A stretch of DNA of 64,000 nt from assembly GCF_900107095.1 (NCBI RefSeq), contig NZ_FNOR01000006.1, positions 62,001-126,000 of the forward strand, read 5' to 3'. This document shows positions 36,232 through 44,694 of this stretch, one piece after another. Source of the stretch: Collimonas sp. OK242. GTDB taxonomy: Bacteria > Pseudomonadota > Gammaproteobacteria > Burkholderiales > Burkholderiaceae_D. The translations under genes and the position numbers were made by a program. Numbering within the stretch: the stretch's first letter is position 1; each line of letters opens with the position of its first letter. The notes under the pieces were generated by a model. That model was not told where the DNA came from, did no database searches, and was given only the letters and a program-made list of their open reading frames with translations.

Positions 36232-37586
36232 TTGAAATGAACAGAAGTTTTTACCTGCTGGCGCGGTAGCAGGCAGGATTGCACAGCCACCACTTCCTTG
36301 GCTGTTTTGGTGACGCCGCCACCGGCTGCGGGGCCGCAGGTGTACAGCGTTTCAACCTCGTTGCCGATGCGGATTGCGTCGCGCATATTGTCGCAGCGGG
36401 CGCTCACCCGTACCCGAACTTCATACGGTTCGGATGGCTGAGCCGGCGGTGCGGGAGCCGGCAATGCGGGAGCCGACAGGGCGGCGCCGTGGATGGCGTC
36501 GACGCCCAGCAAGTCGTAACGGCATTCTTCAAATCCCACCGCGCTGAGTTTCAGCCTTTCCGCGACGATGGCTTGCGCTAGTTTGCCGCGCGCCAGCGCT
36601 CCCGGCCCGGCGTAGGAAATTTGTCCTTCGCCGATGTAGCTGTCGATATAGCCTATCGATACTTTCAGCGTGTCCGGCCTGGCGCGTCCGGTGGCGCCTT
36701 GCACCAGTACCTGGTCAGGGCCGATTTCACGCATCGTCACCGCGGAGAAATCGGCCACCACATCCGGCGTCAGGTAGCTGGCGGGATCGTGTATTTCATA
36801 CAGCAATTGCTCTTTGCAGGTGGCGGTTGTCACCTGGCCGCCCGAACCCGCCACTTTGGTGATGACGACTGAACCGTCTTCCGCCACCTCGCCGATCGGG
36901 AATCCCAGCCGCGCCAGTCCTTGCACATCCTTATAACCGGGATCGGCAAAGTAGCCGCCGCTGATCTGGCCGGCGCACTCAAGTAAATGGCCGACCAGCG
37001 TGCCTTGTCCAAGCCTTTGCCAGTCATCCATGGCCCAGTTGAATTCGTGGATCAAGGGGGCCAGGAACAAGGCCGGATCGGCGACCCGGCCGGTGACGAT
37101 GACATCGGCGCCTTGCGCCAGCGCCTCCACCAACGGCGCGGCGCCGATGTAGGCGTTGGCCGAAAGCAGCTTGCCGCCCAGGCTGCTGACGGGGATATCC
37201 TGGTCGCTGATGTAGGCGCCGGCTTTCAAGGTATCCAGCACATCGTCGCCGCTGACTGCCGCCACCCTTAGCTGAAGATTCATGGATAGCGCAATCTGCC
37301 TGACCATGGCTGCGGCTGCCAGCGGGTTGGCCGCGCCCATGTTGGTGATGATCTTGATCTTTTTCTCGTTGCAGATGCCAAGCACAGCTCGCATCCGTTC
37401 TGCCAGCAGCGGATCGAAGCCCAAGGAGGGATCTTTCATTCTGGTTTGCTGGGCGATGGCGATGGTGCGCTCGGCCAGGCATTCAAAGACCAGATAGTCG
37501 ATCTCGCCTTTTTCCGCCAGTTCGACGGCGGGTTCGATGCGATCTCCGGAGTAGCCGGCGCCGGCGCCGATCCTGATATGTTTCAT
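36228..37586 (-). CDS. AtuA family (DUF1446) acyclic terpene utilisation-like protein
   Basis: A 452-residue protein starting MKHIRIGAGAGYSGDRIEPA, with ITNMGAANPLAAAAMVRQIA and GADVIVTGRVADPALFLAPL, the DUF1446 core. In Pseudomonas AtuA belongs to citronellol/geranyl catabolism, but the family occurs widely beside CoA-dependent catabolic genes. GAGGAAA precedes the ATG. A MITE begins 18 bases upstream of the start, between this gene and the citrate-type transporter of the same orientation, so its native promoter or read-through may be altered. Confidence 0.87.
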   Translation of the reverse strand: MKHIRIGAGAGYSGDRIEPAVELAEKGEIDYLVFECLAERTIAIAQQTRMKDPSLGFDPLLAERMRAVLGICNEKKIKIITNMGAANPLAAAAMVRQIALSMNLQLRVAAVSGDDVLDTLKAGAYISDQDIPVSSLGGKLLSANAYIGAAPLVEALAQGADVIVTGRVADPALFLAPLIHEFNWAMDDWQRLGQGTLVGHLLECAGQISGGYFADPGYKDVQGLARLGFPIGEVAEDGSVVITKVAGSGGQVTTATCKEQLLYEIHDPASYLTPDVVADFSAVTMREIGPDQVLVQGATGRARPDTLKVSIGYIDSYIGEGQISYAGPGALARGKLAQAIVAERLKLSAVGFEECRYDLLGVDAIHGAALSAPALPAPAPPAQPSEPYEVRVRVSARCDNMRDAIRIGNEVETLYTCGPAAGGGVTKTAKEVVAVQSCLLPRQQVKTSVHFK

Positions 37587-37603
37587 GATAATTTCCTCGG
37601 ATG

Positions 37604-37872
37604 CTAGGGCGTGTTGCCATATGATTTGGGAGATGCGTTCAAACCAGAACGTGTGCTGGCAAGGCGCGTGGCGCAGCTGGGGCTGGTGCCCCAGCAAGCC
37701 ATGCAACGCGGCCAGCGCACGTTCTGGTTTGAACCCTCCGGGAACGGCTGCAGGCGTCACATGCCGTTGTTACTCCTCCTTGCCGTAGCACCACTACGTC
37801 GCGTCGTCGCGCCTAGGCCTGTAACGCCTGCCGCGCGTTCGCACTCCCAAATCATATGGCAACACGCCCTAG
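37604..37872. mobile_element. 269-bp MITE with 29-bp perfect terminal inverted repeats
   Basis: CTAGGGCGTGTTGCCATATG and nine more bases (37604-37632) are the exact reverse complement of 37844-37872; the CTAG at each end may be a palindromic target duplication of the YTAR kind used by IS5-like elements. Inside are nested repeats: 37637-37659 pairs with 37712-37734 (one mismatch), and GCTGGGGC/GCCCCAGC (37676-37695) forms the tip. No coding capacity for a transposase. The right end lies two bases after the transporter stop codon. Confidence 0.85.
37637..37734. repeat. long internal hairpin of the MITE
   Basis: A 98-base region can fold as a long stem: outer arms of 23 bases match with one G-U-compatible difference (GTTCAAACCAGAACGTGTGC against its complement), and the apex is a perfect 8-bp stem with loop TGGT. 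The intervening arms do not pair perfectly. Confidence 0.75.
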
Positions 37873-37874
37873 TC

Positions 37875-39173
37875 TTAGACAGGAAAGACGCCGATCACGA
37901 CACAGGTAATCGTCATGATGACGGATGCCGCGAACAGGTATTTGAATGTGTATTTCTGATGGTCGGCCAAATCAATTCCGGCCAGGCCGGCGACCAGGAA
38001 AGTTGCTGGCGTCAATGGGCTGACGGGGAAGCCGGTGGTCATCTGGCCCAGCAGCGCGGCTTGCGCTACGTGCAGTGGTTGCACTCCCAGCATATTGCCG
38101 ACTTCTGCGATCACCGGCAGCACGCCGAAGTAGAAAGAGTCAGGGTCGAACAACATGGACAGCGGCATCGACAGCAGACCGAGCGCCACCGGAATATGTG
38201 AGGCCATGGACGGCGGCACCAGGCCGACTGCCATTTTGGCCATCGCGCTCAGCATGCCGGATTTGGTCATGATGCCGGTGAATACGCCGGCAGCGAACAA
38301 GATGCTGGCCATCAGCAGGGCCGCCTTGGCATGCGCGTCAATGCGGCTGCGCTGCATGTCCGCGTTACGGTAATTAATCATCAAGGCCAGCACCACACCG
38401 ATCATGAACATCACCACCGGATCGACTTTGCCGCTGATCATCACGCCTAGTACAAGGACGGTCAGAACGATATTGATCCAGAAATTCTGTGGACGACGGA
38501 TGTCCTTTTCTGCTACCGTCAATTCATGGGCATGGACGAATCCCGTAGGGGCGCCCTTGGTCAGGCCGAGGCGCCGTTCTTCTTTCAAGCCGAGGTAGTA
38601 AGCCACCGAGAAAACGAACACCAGGCCGACGATCTGCACCGGGATCAACGGTGTGAAAATGTTGCTGACCGGGATATGCAAGGCGGCTGAGGCGCGGATC
38701 ATGGGGCCGGTCCATGGCAGGAAATTCACGCCTGCCGCGAGCGATGCGACGCAGGCCAGAATGCGTTTGTCTAGGCCGAGGCGCTAGTATAGCGGCAGCA
38801 TGGCGGGAATCGTCACCAGGAAGGTCACCGCGCCGGAGCCGTCCAGGTGGATCAGCAATGCCAGCAACGCGGTACCCGGAACGATGCGGGTAGGGCGGCT
38901 GCCGACGATGCGCAGGATGCCGGAGATGATCGGGTCCAGCATGCCGGCATCGGTGACAATCCCGAAAAACAGGATCGCAAATACGAACATGCCGGCCACC
39001 GGCGCAATGCTGGTGATGCCCGATACAATGAATTTGGACGTTTCAAGTCCAAATCCGCCTATCAGGGCGGCAATGATGGGAATCGCAATCAAGGCCACCA
39101 GCGGTGACATTTTTTTGCTCAGGATCGCCGCGAGCAGGGTGGCGATGGTGATGAAGCCGAGTAATGCCAACAT
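37875..39173 (-). pseudogene. CitMHS-type citrate:cation symporter interrupted by one in-frame TAG
   Basis: Codons 1-129 and 131-432 are in the same frame and together make a full-length CitMHS transporter: MLALLGFITIATLLAAILSK, HLDGSGAVTFLVTIPAMLPL, then after the stop RLGLDKRILACVASLAAGVN and a complete C-terminus. The only defect is TAG at 38786-38784 (codon 130), after LPLY, where relatives have Lys, Arg or Gln. It is a recent nonsense mutation, a sequencing error or a readthrough site. A divergent LysR gene 145 bases away is its probable regulator. Confidence 0.85.
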
Positions 39174-39318
39174 ATTGTTTGTCTCCTATCCATTGGATAT
39201 TTTGGAAAATCTGTTTTTAGTCTTGTTATTGATCTTGTTTTGACTGCATTCTGGTAGTTGGGGTTTGTACTGTAAAATGGTTTTTTCCGATGGATTGATC
39301 GCTAAATCAGATTAATCA

Positions 39319-40275
39319 ATGAAACTCAATGTATCTACCCGCTCGCTGCACGCCTTTCTCGCGTTGCAGGAATGCAAGCACTTCACCCACGCCGCAGAAC
39401 GCTGCTTCATGTCGCAATCTGCTTTCAGCGTCATGATTCAAAAACTGGAAGTGGCGGTAGGCGCCAAACTGTTCGAGCGCGATACGCGCAACGTTACGCT
39501 GACCGCAGAAGGAGAATTGTTTGCCGAGGTGGCGCGTTCGCTGGTGAGCGATATCGAGGCAGCGTTTGCGGATATGAGCGACTACGTTGCGCGCCGCAAA
39601 GGCCGGGTGGCGATCGCGGCCTTGCCGTCGCTGGCGGCGAACGGCTTGCCGGCGGTGATTGCCGAATACAAGCGGGCTTATCCGGGAATCACCGTGCAAC
39701 TGTTCGATGCCTTGTCGGACCAGTGCCTTGCCATGCTGCGCCAAGGTAAGGTTGATATCGCCTTGACCGCACCGGGTTCGGGTTTGACCGAATTCGACAC
39801 CAAAACCTTGTGCAGCGATCCTTTTTACCTGGTGTGCCGGCAGGATCACGCGCTGGCCGGCAAGCGCCGTATTCGTCTGTCTGACCTGAGCGGTTGCGAA
39901 CTGATCCACCTGACGCGCAGCACCAGCGTGCGTCAGCATGTCGAGCTGCTGCTGCGCGGGATCCCGGTGATGAATTCAGGCCTGGAAGTGGAGCATTTGG
40001 CTACCGTGGCGGGTTTGATTGAATCCGGCCTGGGCGTCAGCATCGTGCCGGAACTGACCTTGTTCCAGTTTCGCCATATGAATTTGGTGAGTATCCCGGT
40101 CGACGCGCCGGTCGATGCGGACGAAATCGTACGGCCGATCCTGATCGTTAAAAAGAAAGAGCGTTCTCTTTCCATTGCTGCTCAGGGCATGTCGGAGTTG
40201 ATTGAAAAGCGGCTGCATAACATCGGCAGCCGCACCGCGCCGAAGCGCATCAAGGTTCAGATCAACAAATCCTAA
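39319..40275 (+). CDS. LysR-family transcriptional regulator
   Basis: A 318-residue regulator: winged HTH at about 5-65 (LHAFLALQECKHFTHAAERC, then SQSAFSVMIQKLEVAVGAKL) and a periplasmic-binding-like effector domain from about 90 to 300. Divergent orientation to the CitMHS transporter suggests it controls uptake or catabolism of a tricarboxylate and the AtuA pair. Its stop overlaps the convergent signal peptidase gene by four bases. Confidence 0.92.
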   Translation: MKLNVSTRSLHAFLALQECKHFTHAAERCFMSQSAFSVMIQKLEVAVGAKLFERDTRNVTLTAEGELFAEVARSLVSDIEAAFADMSDYVARRKGRVAIAALPSLAANGLPAVIAEYKRAYPGITVQLFDALSDQCLAMLRQGKVDIALTAPGSGLTEFDTKTLCSDPFYLVCRQDHALAGKRRIRLSDLSGCELIHLTRSTSVRQHVELLLRGIPVMNSGLEVEHLATVAGLIESGLGVSIVPELTLFQFRHMNLVSIPVDAPVDADEIVRPILIVKKKERSLSIAAQGMSELIEKRLHNIGSRTAPKRIKVQINKS

Positions 40276-40940
40276 TGCAATTCCATGCCGAAGCGTTCGG
40301 TTCTGGGCATCCAGTTGCCTTTGATGTCGGCCGATACCAGCACGCGTTCGGCGCGTCCGATCAGCAGCTCGCGCGGCACGAAGCCGAAGTGGCGGTAGTC
40401 GCCGCTGTTGTCGCGGTTATCGCCCAGCATCAGGTAGTGGTCTTGCGGCACCGCGACGGGGCCGAAATTGCGGTTGGCGTTGACTTGCGGCAGCAGTTGG
40501 ATACGGTGTTGTTCCGTTCCCATCTTTTCGTTCAGGCGCAAGGCGACCAGGGCGCCGCCTTGTTCTAGCGGTTCGGGGGCGGTGCCGAGCATGGCGTAAC
40601 TGGCTTCGCGGCCGTTGATGATCATTTTTTCATCGCGCATTTCGACGGTGTCGCCGGGTAGTGCGATCACACGTTTGATGAGGCGGGTGTCGTCGAGAGG
40701 GGAAAAGAAGGTGACGATGTCGCCGCGTTTCGGTTCGCCGAGGCGGCTGATGACGATATTGGTGAGGGGGACCTTGAGATTGAATGCGAGGCGGTTGACG
40801 AATACTACGTCGCCTTCCAGCAGGTTGGGGCGCATGGAGCCGGAGGGGATCGGGTTCCAGTCTGCGACTGCGGTGCGGAAGATCCCGAAGAGAAACAGGA
40901 AAAGCAAAAATCCCTTGTTGAGACGAATCCAGTTTTTCAT
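40272..40940 (-). CDS. lepB: type I signal peptidase (S26), short form
   Basis: A 222-residue membrane protease with one N-terminal helix (about 10-24). Catalytic S35 in IPSGSMRPNLLEGD and K89 in RLIKRVIALPGD; box E GDNRDNSGDYR is present. AAAGGTGG fits the ATG at 40940; an ATG at 40946 is too close to it. The gene is away from lepA and rnc and shorter than the usual two-helix LepB, so it is probably a second signal peptidase. Confidence 0.88.
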   Translation of the reverse strand: MKNWIRLNKGFLLFLFLFGIFRTAVADWNPIPSGSMRPNLLEGDVVFVNRLAFNLKVPLTNIVISRLGEPKRGDIVTFFSPLDDTRLIKRVIALPGDTVEMRDEKMIINGREASYAMLGTAPEPLEQGGALVALRLNEKMGTEQHRIQLLPQVNANRNFGPVAVPQDHYLMLGDNRDNSGDYRHFGFVPRELLIGRAERVLVSADIKGNWMPRTERFGMELH

Positions 40941-41152
40941 TTCCATTCCACCTTTCAGTGATTGCCGTCGAGCGCACCCGGCCCTTCGATTTGCATAGTA
41001 TGCCACTTATTTTCCGGCTTACTCTTCACTCGTCGCGGATGCCGTCACCCAAGCCGGCTAACCGGGACACCTCACTTTCTGCTATACAATTCGCACTTGC
41101 CGGTTTTTTCACGGTTCCTTTCTGTACCCCATTAGCAGTGAAGCATTCAGTA

Positions 41153-41671
41153 ATGACAGATCATTCCGCACCAGCCCCCGATGAATACGTTGACGACGAC
41201 GCCAGCGATGACCAGAAAATCCAGGAACCGCGCCTGTGGCGCGACGATGGCTGGACCGCGCGCATCATCAAGAACGACGACGATGACGGCTGGGCGGTAG
41301 CCATGATCAAGGATGGCGAACCGGAGCCGGCGCTGATCGGGCCCTGGACCATGGGGCGCGACAAGAAAAATCCGAAGCCGCTGGATGCCTCCGCCTTCAT
41401 CACGCTGGTCAAGACGGCATCGGAATTTGTACGCAGGCACGAGCAGCAACTGCATGCGATGCTGCACAAGAGCATCGTGGTGAATGACGCTGACGCAACG
41501 TTCAATATCGCGCTCGATATCATTCCCGACGACGATTTCCCATATGCCTTGCTGACTGCCCACAATGCGGACGGCGAACAGCTGGCGCAGGTGCGGGTAG
41601 CTGCGACCTTCAAGCTCAGCGAGAGCAGCGCAGGCGCATGGATTGCCAACGAATTTCGCACGCCGCATTGA
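41153..41671 (+). CDS. hypothetical acidic protein
   Basis: A 172-residue soluble protein, strongly acidic at the N-terminus (DDDASDDQ and NDDDDG runs), with WRDDGWTARIIK and GWAVAMIKDGEPEPALIGPW forming what looks like a small beta domain, followed by a helical stretch. No signal peptide. I recognise no family; codon use matches neighbours. Unlinked to flanking genes. Confidence 0.7.
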   Translation: MTDHSAPAPDEYVDDDASDDQKIQEPRLWRDDGWTARIIKNDDDDGWAVAMIKDGEPEPALIGPWTMGRDKKNPKPLDASAFITLVKTASEFVRRHEQQLHAMLHKSIVVNDADATFNIALDIIPDDDFPYALLTAHNADGEQLAQVRVAATFKLSESSAGAWIANEFRTPH

Positions 41672-41754
41672 AATGCTGGGAAAAATTTAGGGATAATGCT
41701 TGGAGTGATTTAGGATAAACCTTATACTGGGTATTTATACAGTTTTGGTGAGCA

Positions 41755-42678
41755 ATGCCGCACAAGTTCCTTCACTTCCTGCTGTCCCTGTTATTCCTTT
41801 TATTTCTCAGCTCACCGGTTTTTGCCACTGATTGTCCCTCGCACTACGCCGCCGGACGCGCCCCTGAAATCCTCAACGACAAGCTGGCGCGCCAGACGCA
41901 GGAGTTGTGCTACCAGGCTTTTGCGGTCATGCATTCAGGTATCACACGTACCCCTTTATGGTCGGCCGAGCATTTGACGCGCGATAACATCGACGCCGCC
42001 CGCACGCTGTCGCGCGAAAATTCCTTTCATCCCGAGCCAGCCTTGCTGATCAATGGCCGCGCCGAGCTGAAAGATTACGCGCGCTCCGGCTTCGACCGCG
42101 GCCACATGAGCCCGAACGGCGACATGGCAAACCGTACTTCGCAGTATGAAAGTTTTAGTCTTGCCAATATGATCCCGCAGAATCCGCAAAACAATCGCCA
42201 TATCTGGGCCGAGATCGAAAGCGCGGTGCGGCGCCTGGCCGAGAAAGACGGCGAGCTGTACGTGATTACCGGGCCTGCCTTCCTCGGCCAGGATCTGCAG
42301 AAGATCGGCAATGTGCTGGTGCCGACTTATATCTATAAAGTGGTCTATAGTCCCAAGAGACAGCAGGCAGCCGCCTATTTCATCAAGAACGAGGATACTT
42401 CCCACTACCAGGCTTTGTCGGTGACGCAGCTGGAAAGCACTTTGCGCATCGATCTGCTGCCAGGTGTGCCGAAACGCATCAAGGACGTAGCGATGCCATT
42501 GCCTAAAGCCGGGGCCGGGCAGCACGGCGGCAGGAGCACTCCTGAAAGAAGCGAGGAGCCGGCCGCCCAGGTAAAAAAAATAGAGGCCGATTTGCTGACT
42601 AAATTATTCAATGATGCCTTGAAAATGCTGTTCGATTTCGTCACCAATTTGATACATAAAGGATGGTCGCATGGTTAA
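41755..42678 (+). CDS. secreted DNA/RNA non-specific endonuclease
   Basis: A 307-residue NucA/Serratia-type beta-beta-alpha-metal nuclease. Signal peptide about 1-25 (LLSLLFLLFLSSPVFA). The DRGH motif is at 114-117 (FDRGHMSPNGDM, catalytic H117), and N residues in NNRHIWAEIE are the metal ligand. A C-terminal extension after about residue 245 ends in a hydrophobic amphipathic segment. It degrades extracellular or periplasmic nucleic acid. The last eight bases overlap the next small gene. Confidence 0.92.
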   Translation: MPHKFLHFLLSLLFLLFLSSPVFATDCPSHYAAGRAPEILNDKLARQTQELCYQAFAVMHSGITRTPLWSAEHLTRDNIDAARTLSRENSFHPEPALLINGRAELKDYARSGFDRGHMSPNGDMANRTSQYESFSLANMIPQNPQNNRHIWAEIESAVRRLAEKDGELYVITGPAFLGQDLQKIGNVLVPTYIYKVVYSPKRQQAAAYFIKNEDTSHYQALSVTQLESTLRIDLLPGVPKRIKDVAMPLPKAGAGQHGGRSTPERSEEPAAQVKKIEADLLTKLFNDALKMLFDFVTNLIHKGWSHG

Positions 42679-42925
42679 CATGGTTAAATTCATTCCATTC
42701 GCCGATGAAAGCGCAACGCTGTCCATCGGCAAGCTGAATATTGAAAATCGGCTGGACCGGGTCAGCTTGTTTGGCGATCTCGACCTGACGCTGGACCAGC
42801 GTGGACTGGAGCAGGCAAAAACCTTGCAATCGCTGATCAACCAGGTGGTGGCGGAACTGGAATCGAGGGCATTGCCTGAGATGCTGGCAGTTGCACCCGT
42901 GGTAAAGGTCAGCAATCCGTTTTAA
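42671..42925 (+). CDS. hypothetical small protein after the nuclease
   Basis: An 84-residue protein, no signal peptide, starting VNMVKFIPFADESATLSIGK and with a helix containing DQRGLEQAKTLQSLINQVVA. It overlaps the nuclease gene by eight bases, so the two are co-translated. It could bind or regulate the nuclease, but nothing shows that directly. No family recognised. Confidence 0.62.
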   Translation: MVNMVKFIPFADESATLSIGKLNIENRLDRVSLFGDLDLTLDQRGLEQAKTLQSLINQVVAELESRALPEMLAVAPVVKVSNPF

Positions 42926-42977
42926 GCAAGTGGGAAGTTGGGAAATCGGGAAATAAGTGAGAAGTGAGGTAAGCAAG

Positions 42978-43547
42978 ATGGATGACACAACAGCCGATGC
43001 AGGACTAAGCGCGGTCGGCATGCTGGGCAACGGCGCGCCCGCCGGCCAGGTGCTGGAGGCGGTGGCGATGCGCAAGCACGGCGACCCGGCGTGGGAGCCT
43101 TTTCATTACGAGAAGATTTCCGACACTGAATATGAAGTCAGCGGCGGTACGCCAGCCGTGATCGGCGGCGTCAAGAAGTGGCCCGGCCCGCATAGCACCG
43201 TGCTGGTGTCGGTGGATGAAATTGCAGAAGAACAGCTTGCCCGCTTTCCTGTGGAAATTGCACCTGCGCCATCTCAGTCGGTGCCAGTGATGGTCTCTCA
43301 ACAGAACGCAGTAGAAGGTCTTGCAACAAATTACCTGACAGTGGTGCTGCAGTTGCCGGCCGATGCGCAGGGCCGCAAGCGCATCTGCAATGCACTCAGC
43401 CTGGATACGGATTTTTTCGGCGCCAAGGTGACGGCGACTTCACTGGCCGATGAGATTGCCGTCAATCAGTTGCTGGAACTGCGTTGCGATCCGGTCGACG
43501 TGCAAGATGTACGAACACGGGTCGCAAGGCGCAATCAGACTGCCTGA
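42978..43547 (+). CDS. hypothetical protein
   Basis: A 189-residue soluble protein: N-terminal segment, then YEKISDTEYEVSGGTPAVIG and VVLQLPADAQGRKRICNAL. GAGGTAAG lies just before the ATG at 42978; a GTG at 42957 would overlap that site. It follows the nuclease pair by 52 bases in the same direction and may belong to the same transcript. No family recognised. Confidence 0.6.
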   Translation: MDDTTADAGLSAVGMLGNGAPAGQVLEAVAMRKHGDPAWEPFHYEKISDTEYEVSGGTPAVIGGVKKWPGPHSTVLVSVDEIAEEQLARFPVEIAPAPSQSVPVMVSQQNAVEGLATNYLTVVLQLPADAQGRKRICNALSLDTDFFGAKVTATSLADEIAVNQLLELRCDPVDVQDVRTRVARRNQTA

Positions 43548-43571
43548 AAAACTGTTTGCATGTGGCTTGCC

Positions 43572-43697
43572 TCAGAGAGATGTCCGCGGTGAAAACAGCT
43601 CCGGGAACAACACTACGTCCAGCATCAACTTCAGATAGCTGGCCGAATTCCATCTGGGCGCATGCCATGACTCTTTTGGGTTGAAAGGGCATGCCAT
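43572..43697 (-). CDS. possible 41-residue protein
   Basis: Begins MACPFNPKESWHAPRWN and ends in LFSPRTSL. An AGGAG site lies seven bases before the ATG, a good spacing. It follows the broken small gene and kynB on the same strand. Too short to identify; coding is supported by the ribosome site and an ordinary residue mix only. Confidence 0.35.
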   Translation of the reverse strand: MACPFNPKESWHAPRWNSASYLKLMLDVVLFPELFSPRTSL

Positions 43698-43715
43698 CTT
43701 TTGACTCCTGAATAA

Positions 43716-43907
43716 TTAGGTAACCGCTTCTTGCTGTGCATTGATTTCGTAATCTTTGTCGGCCAGGATCTGGTGCAGGGTATCGACCGCGTCCCATTCT
43801 TGCTGGATCACCTGTTGCGCTGCATGCGGGCGTGCGCTCAGCTAATTGCCATCCAGGGTTTGGCGTTCTGCCCGGGTCTTGATGTCGGTTGTCATGGTTG
43901 TAGTCAT
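43716..43907 (-). pseudogene. small gene interrupted by an in-frame TAG
   Basis: From ATG at 43907 the frame reads TTDIKTRAERQTLDGN, then TAG (43844-43842, codon 22), then LSARPHAAQQVIQQEWDAVD and DKDYEINAQQEAVT to a TAA. The second half looks like normal helical protein sequence, so the frame was probably a 63-residue gene. No ribosome site is evident upstream. Family unknown. Confidence 0.4.
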
Positions 43908-43936
43908 CGTTGTTGCTATGGCTGTGTTCGTGAAGC

Positions 43937-44569
43937 TCAAAGGGGACGCAAGATGGCGCGCACCGGACTGGCATCCATGCCGGCCAGGCGCAAGGGCAGC
44001 GCAATCAGTTCATAGTCGCCTGCGCTGATTGCATCGAGCACGATGCCTTCCAGTATGGCCATGCCGTGCTGCCTGACCGCGTGGTGCGCTTGCATGGTTT
44101 TGGATTCTTGCGGATCGAGCGAAGGCGTATCGATGCCTACCAGGCGCACGCCGTGTTGCGCCAGCAGCGCGATGGTTGCGGGTGCTACTGCGGCAAAGGC
44201 CGGATCCCATTGTTCTTGCGGGGCGCTGGCATAGGTGCGCAGCAGTACGCGTGGCGGAACGTCCGCCAATGCATGTTCGATATCTTGCGGCGTGACCGGC
44301 GCGGCGCCGATGCAATGGATCACGCGGCAGGGGCCGATATAGGCATCCAGCGCTGCCTGGTCGATGGGCAGACCTTGCGGATCGTAGTGGCTGGGCGCGT
44401 CGCAGTGGGCTCCGGTGTGGGTGGAAAGCGTGATGCGGCTGACATGGACCGGGCAGCCGTCGCTGATTTCCCAGGTGGTTTGGGCGCTATAGACGGTGTC
44501 GCCGGGCCACACCGGGGTCCGGGCGGAGAGGGTGGGGCTGATGTCCCAGATGGGCTTTGAGGTGGTGAT
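43937..44569 (-). CDS. kynB: kynurenine formamidase KynB, probable AUC start
   Basis: Cyclase-family metal hydrolase that converts N-formylkynurenine to kynurenine. [12 protein letters not shown] is the HxGxHxDxPxH metal-binding motif, and [11 protein letters not shown] and [12 protein letters not shown] are KynB features. The frame has no ATG, GTG or TTG before the GTG at 44512, which would delete 19 conserved residues ([20 protein letters not shown]). GGGAGA at 44580-44575 is correctly spaced for ATC at 44569, giving 210 residues, the normal length. It diverges from an Lrp gene; kynA and kynU are not adjacent. Confidence 0.85.
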   Translation of the reverse strand: MTTSKPIWDISPTLSARTPVWPGDTVYSAQTTWEISDGCPVHVSRITLSTHTGAHCDAPSHYDPQGLPIDQAALDAYIGPCRVIHCIGAAPVTPQDIEHALADVPPRVLLRTYASAPQEQWDPAFAAVAPATIALLAQHGVRLVGIDTPSLDPQESKTMQAHHAVRQHGMAILEGIVLDAISAGDYELIALPLRLAGMDASPVRAILRPL

Positions 44570-44694
44570 GGCGTTCTCCCATGCTGATTCGATGAATTAT
44601 TTTAGGTGAGCTTGCTGGAATTTTTATGCGAAATTAGTGGGTGATTTTGATGTTATTTAGAATAGTATGGAGAATATATACTTAATATTGAAAG

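Noticed and set aside
37587-37760. N-terminal extension of the AtuA frame into the MITE
   Set aside because: The extension is element sequence; the ATG at 37586 has its own ribosome site and matches the family start.
43937-44512. KynB starting at the GTG at 44512
   Set aside because: It would delete 19 conserved N-terminal residues that are present in frame upstream, and it lacks a ribosome site.
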